A stretch of DNA of 64,000 nt from Lates calcarifer (Eukaryota; Chordata; Actinopteri; Centropomidae). Location of the stretch: positions 17,723,616 through 17,787,615 of the forward strand of contig NC_066856.1 of NCBI RefSeq assembly GCF_001640805.2, given 5' to 3'. Made by a program: the position numbers and the translations under genes. The notes beneath the pieces are model-generated. The model had not been told where the DNA came from. It made no database searches and was given only the letters and a program-made list of their open reading frames with translations. Each line of letters opens with the position of its first letter. Position 1 is the first letter of the stretch. Below, piece after piece: positions 63,380-64,000 of this stretch.

Positions 63380-64000
63380 TATGTGCAGTGAGATATTCAA
63401 AAGTGTAGACCAGCCAGTGCTGTGGTCAGATGTTTATATTGTGCCACTGGCATATCTCTTGTGTAGCTCAGCACTCTTTAAGAACACAAACCCCTCTTTG
63501 CCTGTCACTGTTGTCTACTTGTGTAAGTGCAGAGGTGGACAGATTGTGCCCGGCCTTGCGTGCCCATGGCCTTTTGTTTTGAGTCCCTGTGGACCTCCCT
63601 CTCGTGACAGGCCCTGTGTTCAGGTGGAAACCCTGCCGAGCACCCTGCTGGCAGGTTAAGTGCTCTTGCACATCACCATGGGGACTAAAGACAGACAGGC
63701 AAAGATGGTGTTTCTCTATTCATCCCTTAATGTTTTTTTTTGTGCAGCAGGCCTTCATGTTTTGCTAATATCAGATTTTAGGTTTTTTATGTTTATTACA
63801 TTTTTTGGTTTGTTTTTTTATACCTTGAAAGAGGTACAGCATATTCCCACAGGTTTTAATAAAATTGAGACATCTTTCCAGCTGTTTCACTTTATTACCT
63901 TTGCAGTATCTCATTGTCTCTCATGCAAATATTCAACCAAATATAATAGGTTCCTTAGGTTTATGCTATAAAAAATTCTTTAGGTACCCCCACACTCCTG

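Larger units (their letters stand above)
36261..64000. other. upstream non-coding region
   Basis: This is 27.7 kb upstream of the proposed cdh12 exon 1, either intergenic or the intron of a longer cdh12 transcript, since mammalian CDH12 has distant non-coding exons. I see no ORF resembling a known protein, no splice-flanked exon I can defend, no RNA gene and no coding transposon. It holds microsatellites, homopolymers, two notable palindromes, a hairpin and several motif-dense blocks, all listed separately. The stretches 37.2-38.4, 43.2-47.7, 49.0-57.0 and 59.0-64.0 kb hold nothing else I can name. Confidence 0.6.

Noticed and set aside
1..64000. tRNA, rRNA, CRISPR or coding transposon
   Set aside because: I found no B-box-like tRNA signature, no rRNA text, no regularly spaced direct repeats and no transposase or reverse transcriptase frames on either strand.

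Overview
The window looks like a stretch of a vertebrate, probably teleost fish, chromosome. It is AT-rich and CpG-poor, has spliceosomal signals, carries many short simple repeats, and has no bacterial-type gene packing. It is almost entirely non-coding. The one coding segment I can support is the first coding exon of a type II classical cadherin on the minus strand. From the protein start (MLTRNC), the furin site RVKR, the mature N-terminus [13 protein letters not shown] and the exon end QYVGK, I assign it to cadherin-12 (cdh12). The teleost assignment is an inference from base composition, the compact introns and the low repeat load. Nothing in the window proves the species.

Layout, read in the direction of the gene (right to left). 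From 64,000 to about 36,260 is upstream non-coding DNA, either intergenic or the intron of a longer transcript. From about 36,260 to 35,517 is a locally CpG- and CT/GA-rich block ending in a strong minus-strand splice donor (AAAG|GTACGT). I read this as promoter plus non-coding exon 1. From 35,516 to 5,493 is a roughly 30 kb intron. From 5,492 to 5,081 is exon 2: a 166-nt 5' leader with one tiny upstream ORF, then 82 codons encoding signal peptide, short prodomain, furin site and the first 23 residues of EC1. It ends at a clean donor (AAG|GTAAAA). From 5,080 to 1 is the start of the next intron. The exon with the remainder of EC1 is not in the window and should lie beyond base 1 on the minus strand.

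The rest is best described as candidate regulatory sequence and simple repeats. Several blocks of 100-450 bp are rich in homeodomain, POU, SOX and E-box type words, as in vertebrate conserved non-coding elements. The main ones are near 330-580, 7,380-7,510, 13,985-14,320, 15,180-15,440, 25,040-25,260, 32,750-33,130, 36,930-36,990, 40,780-41,110, 47,740-47,960, 48,690-48,860, 57,020-57,400, 57,640-58,080 and 58,240-58,340. Conservation cannot be tested from one sequence, so these are low-to-moderate confidence calls. Short sequence oddities include a perfect 34-bp palindrome at 58,665 with a perfect 16-bp palindrome 50 bp away, a 15-bp-stem hairpin at 42,384, a 16-bp AP-1/E-box palindrome at 26,721 and a near-consensus RE1/NRSE at 18,320. 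I found no transposon with coding capacity, no tRNA or rRNA gene, and no CRISPR. I found no evidence for a new gene system; the interest lies in the regulatory architecture around a brain cadherin promoter.
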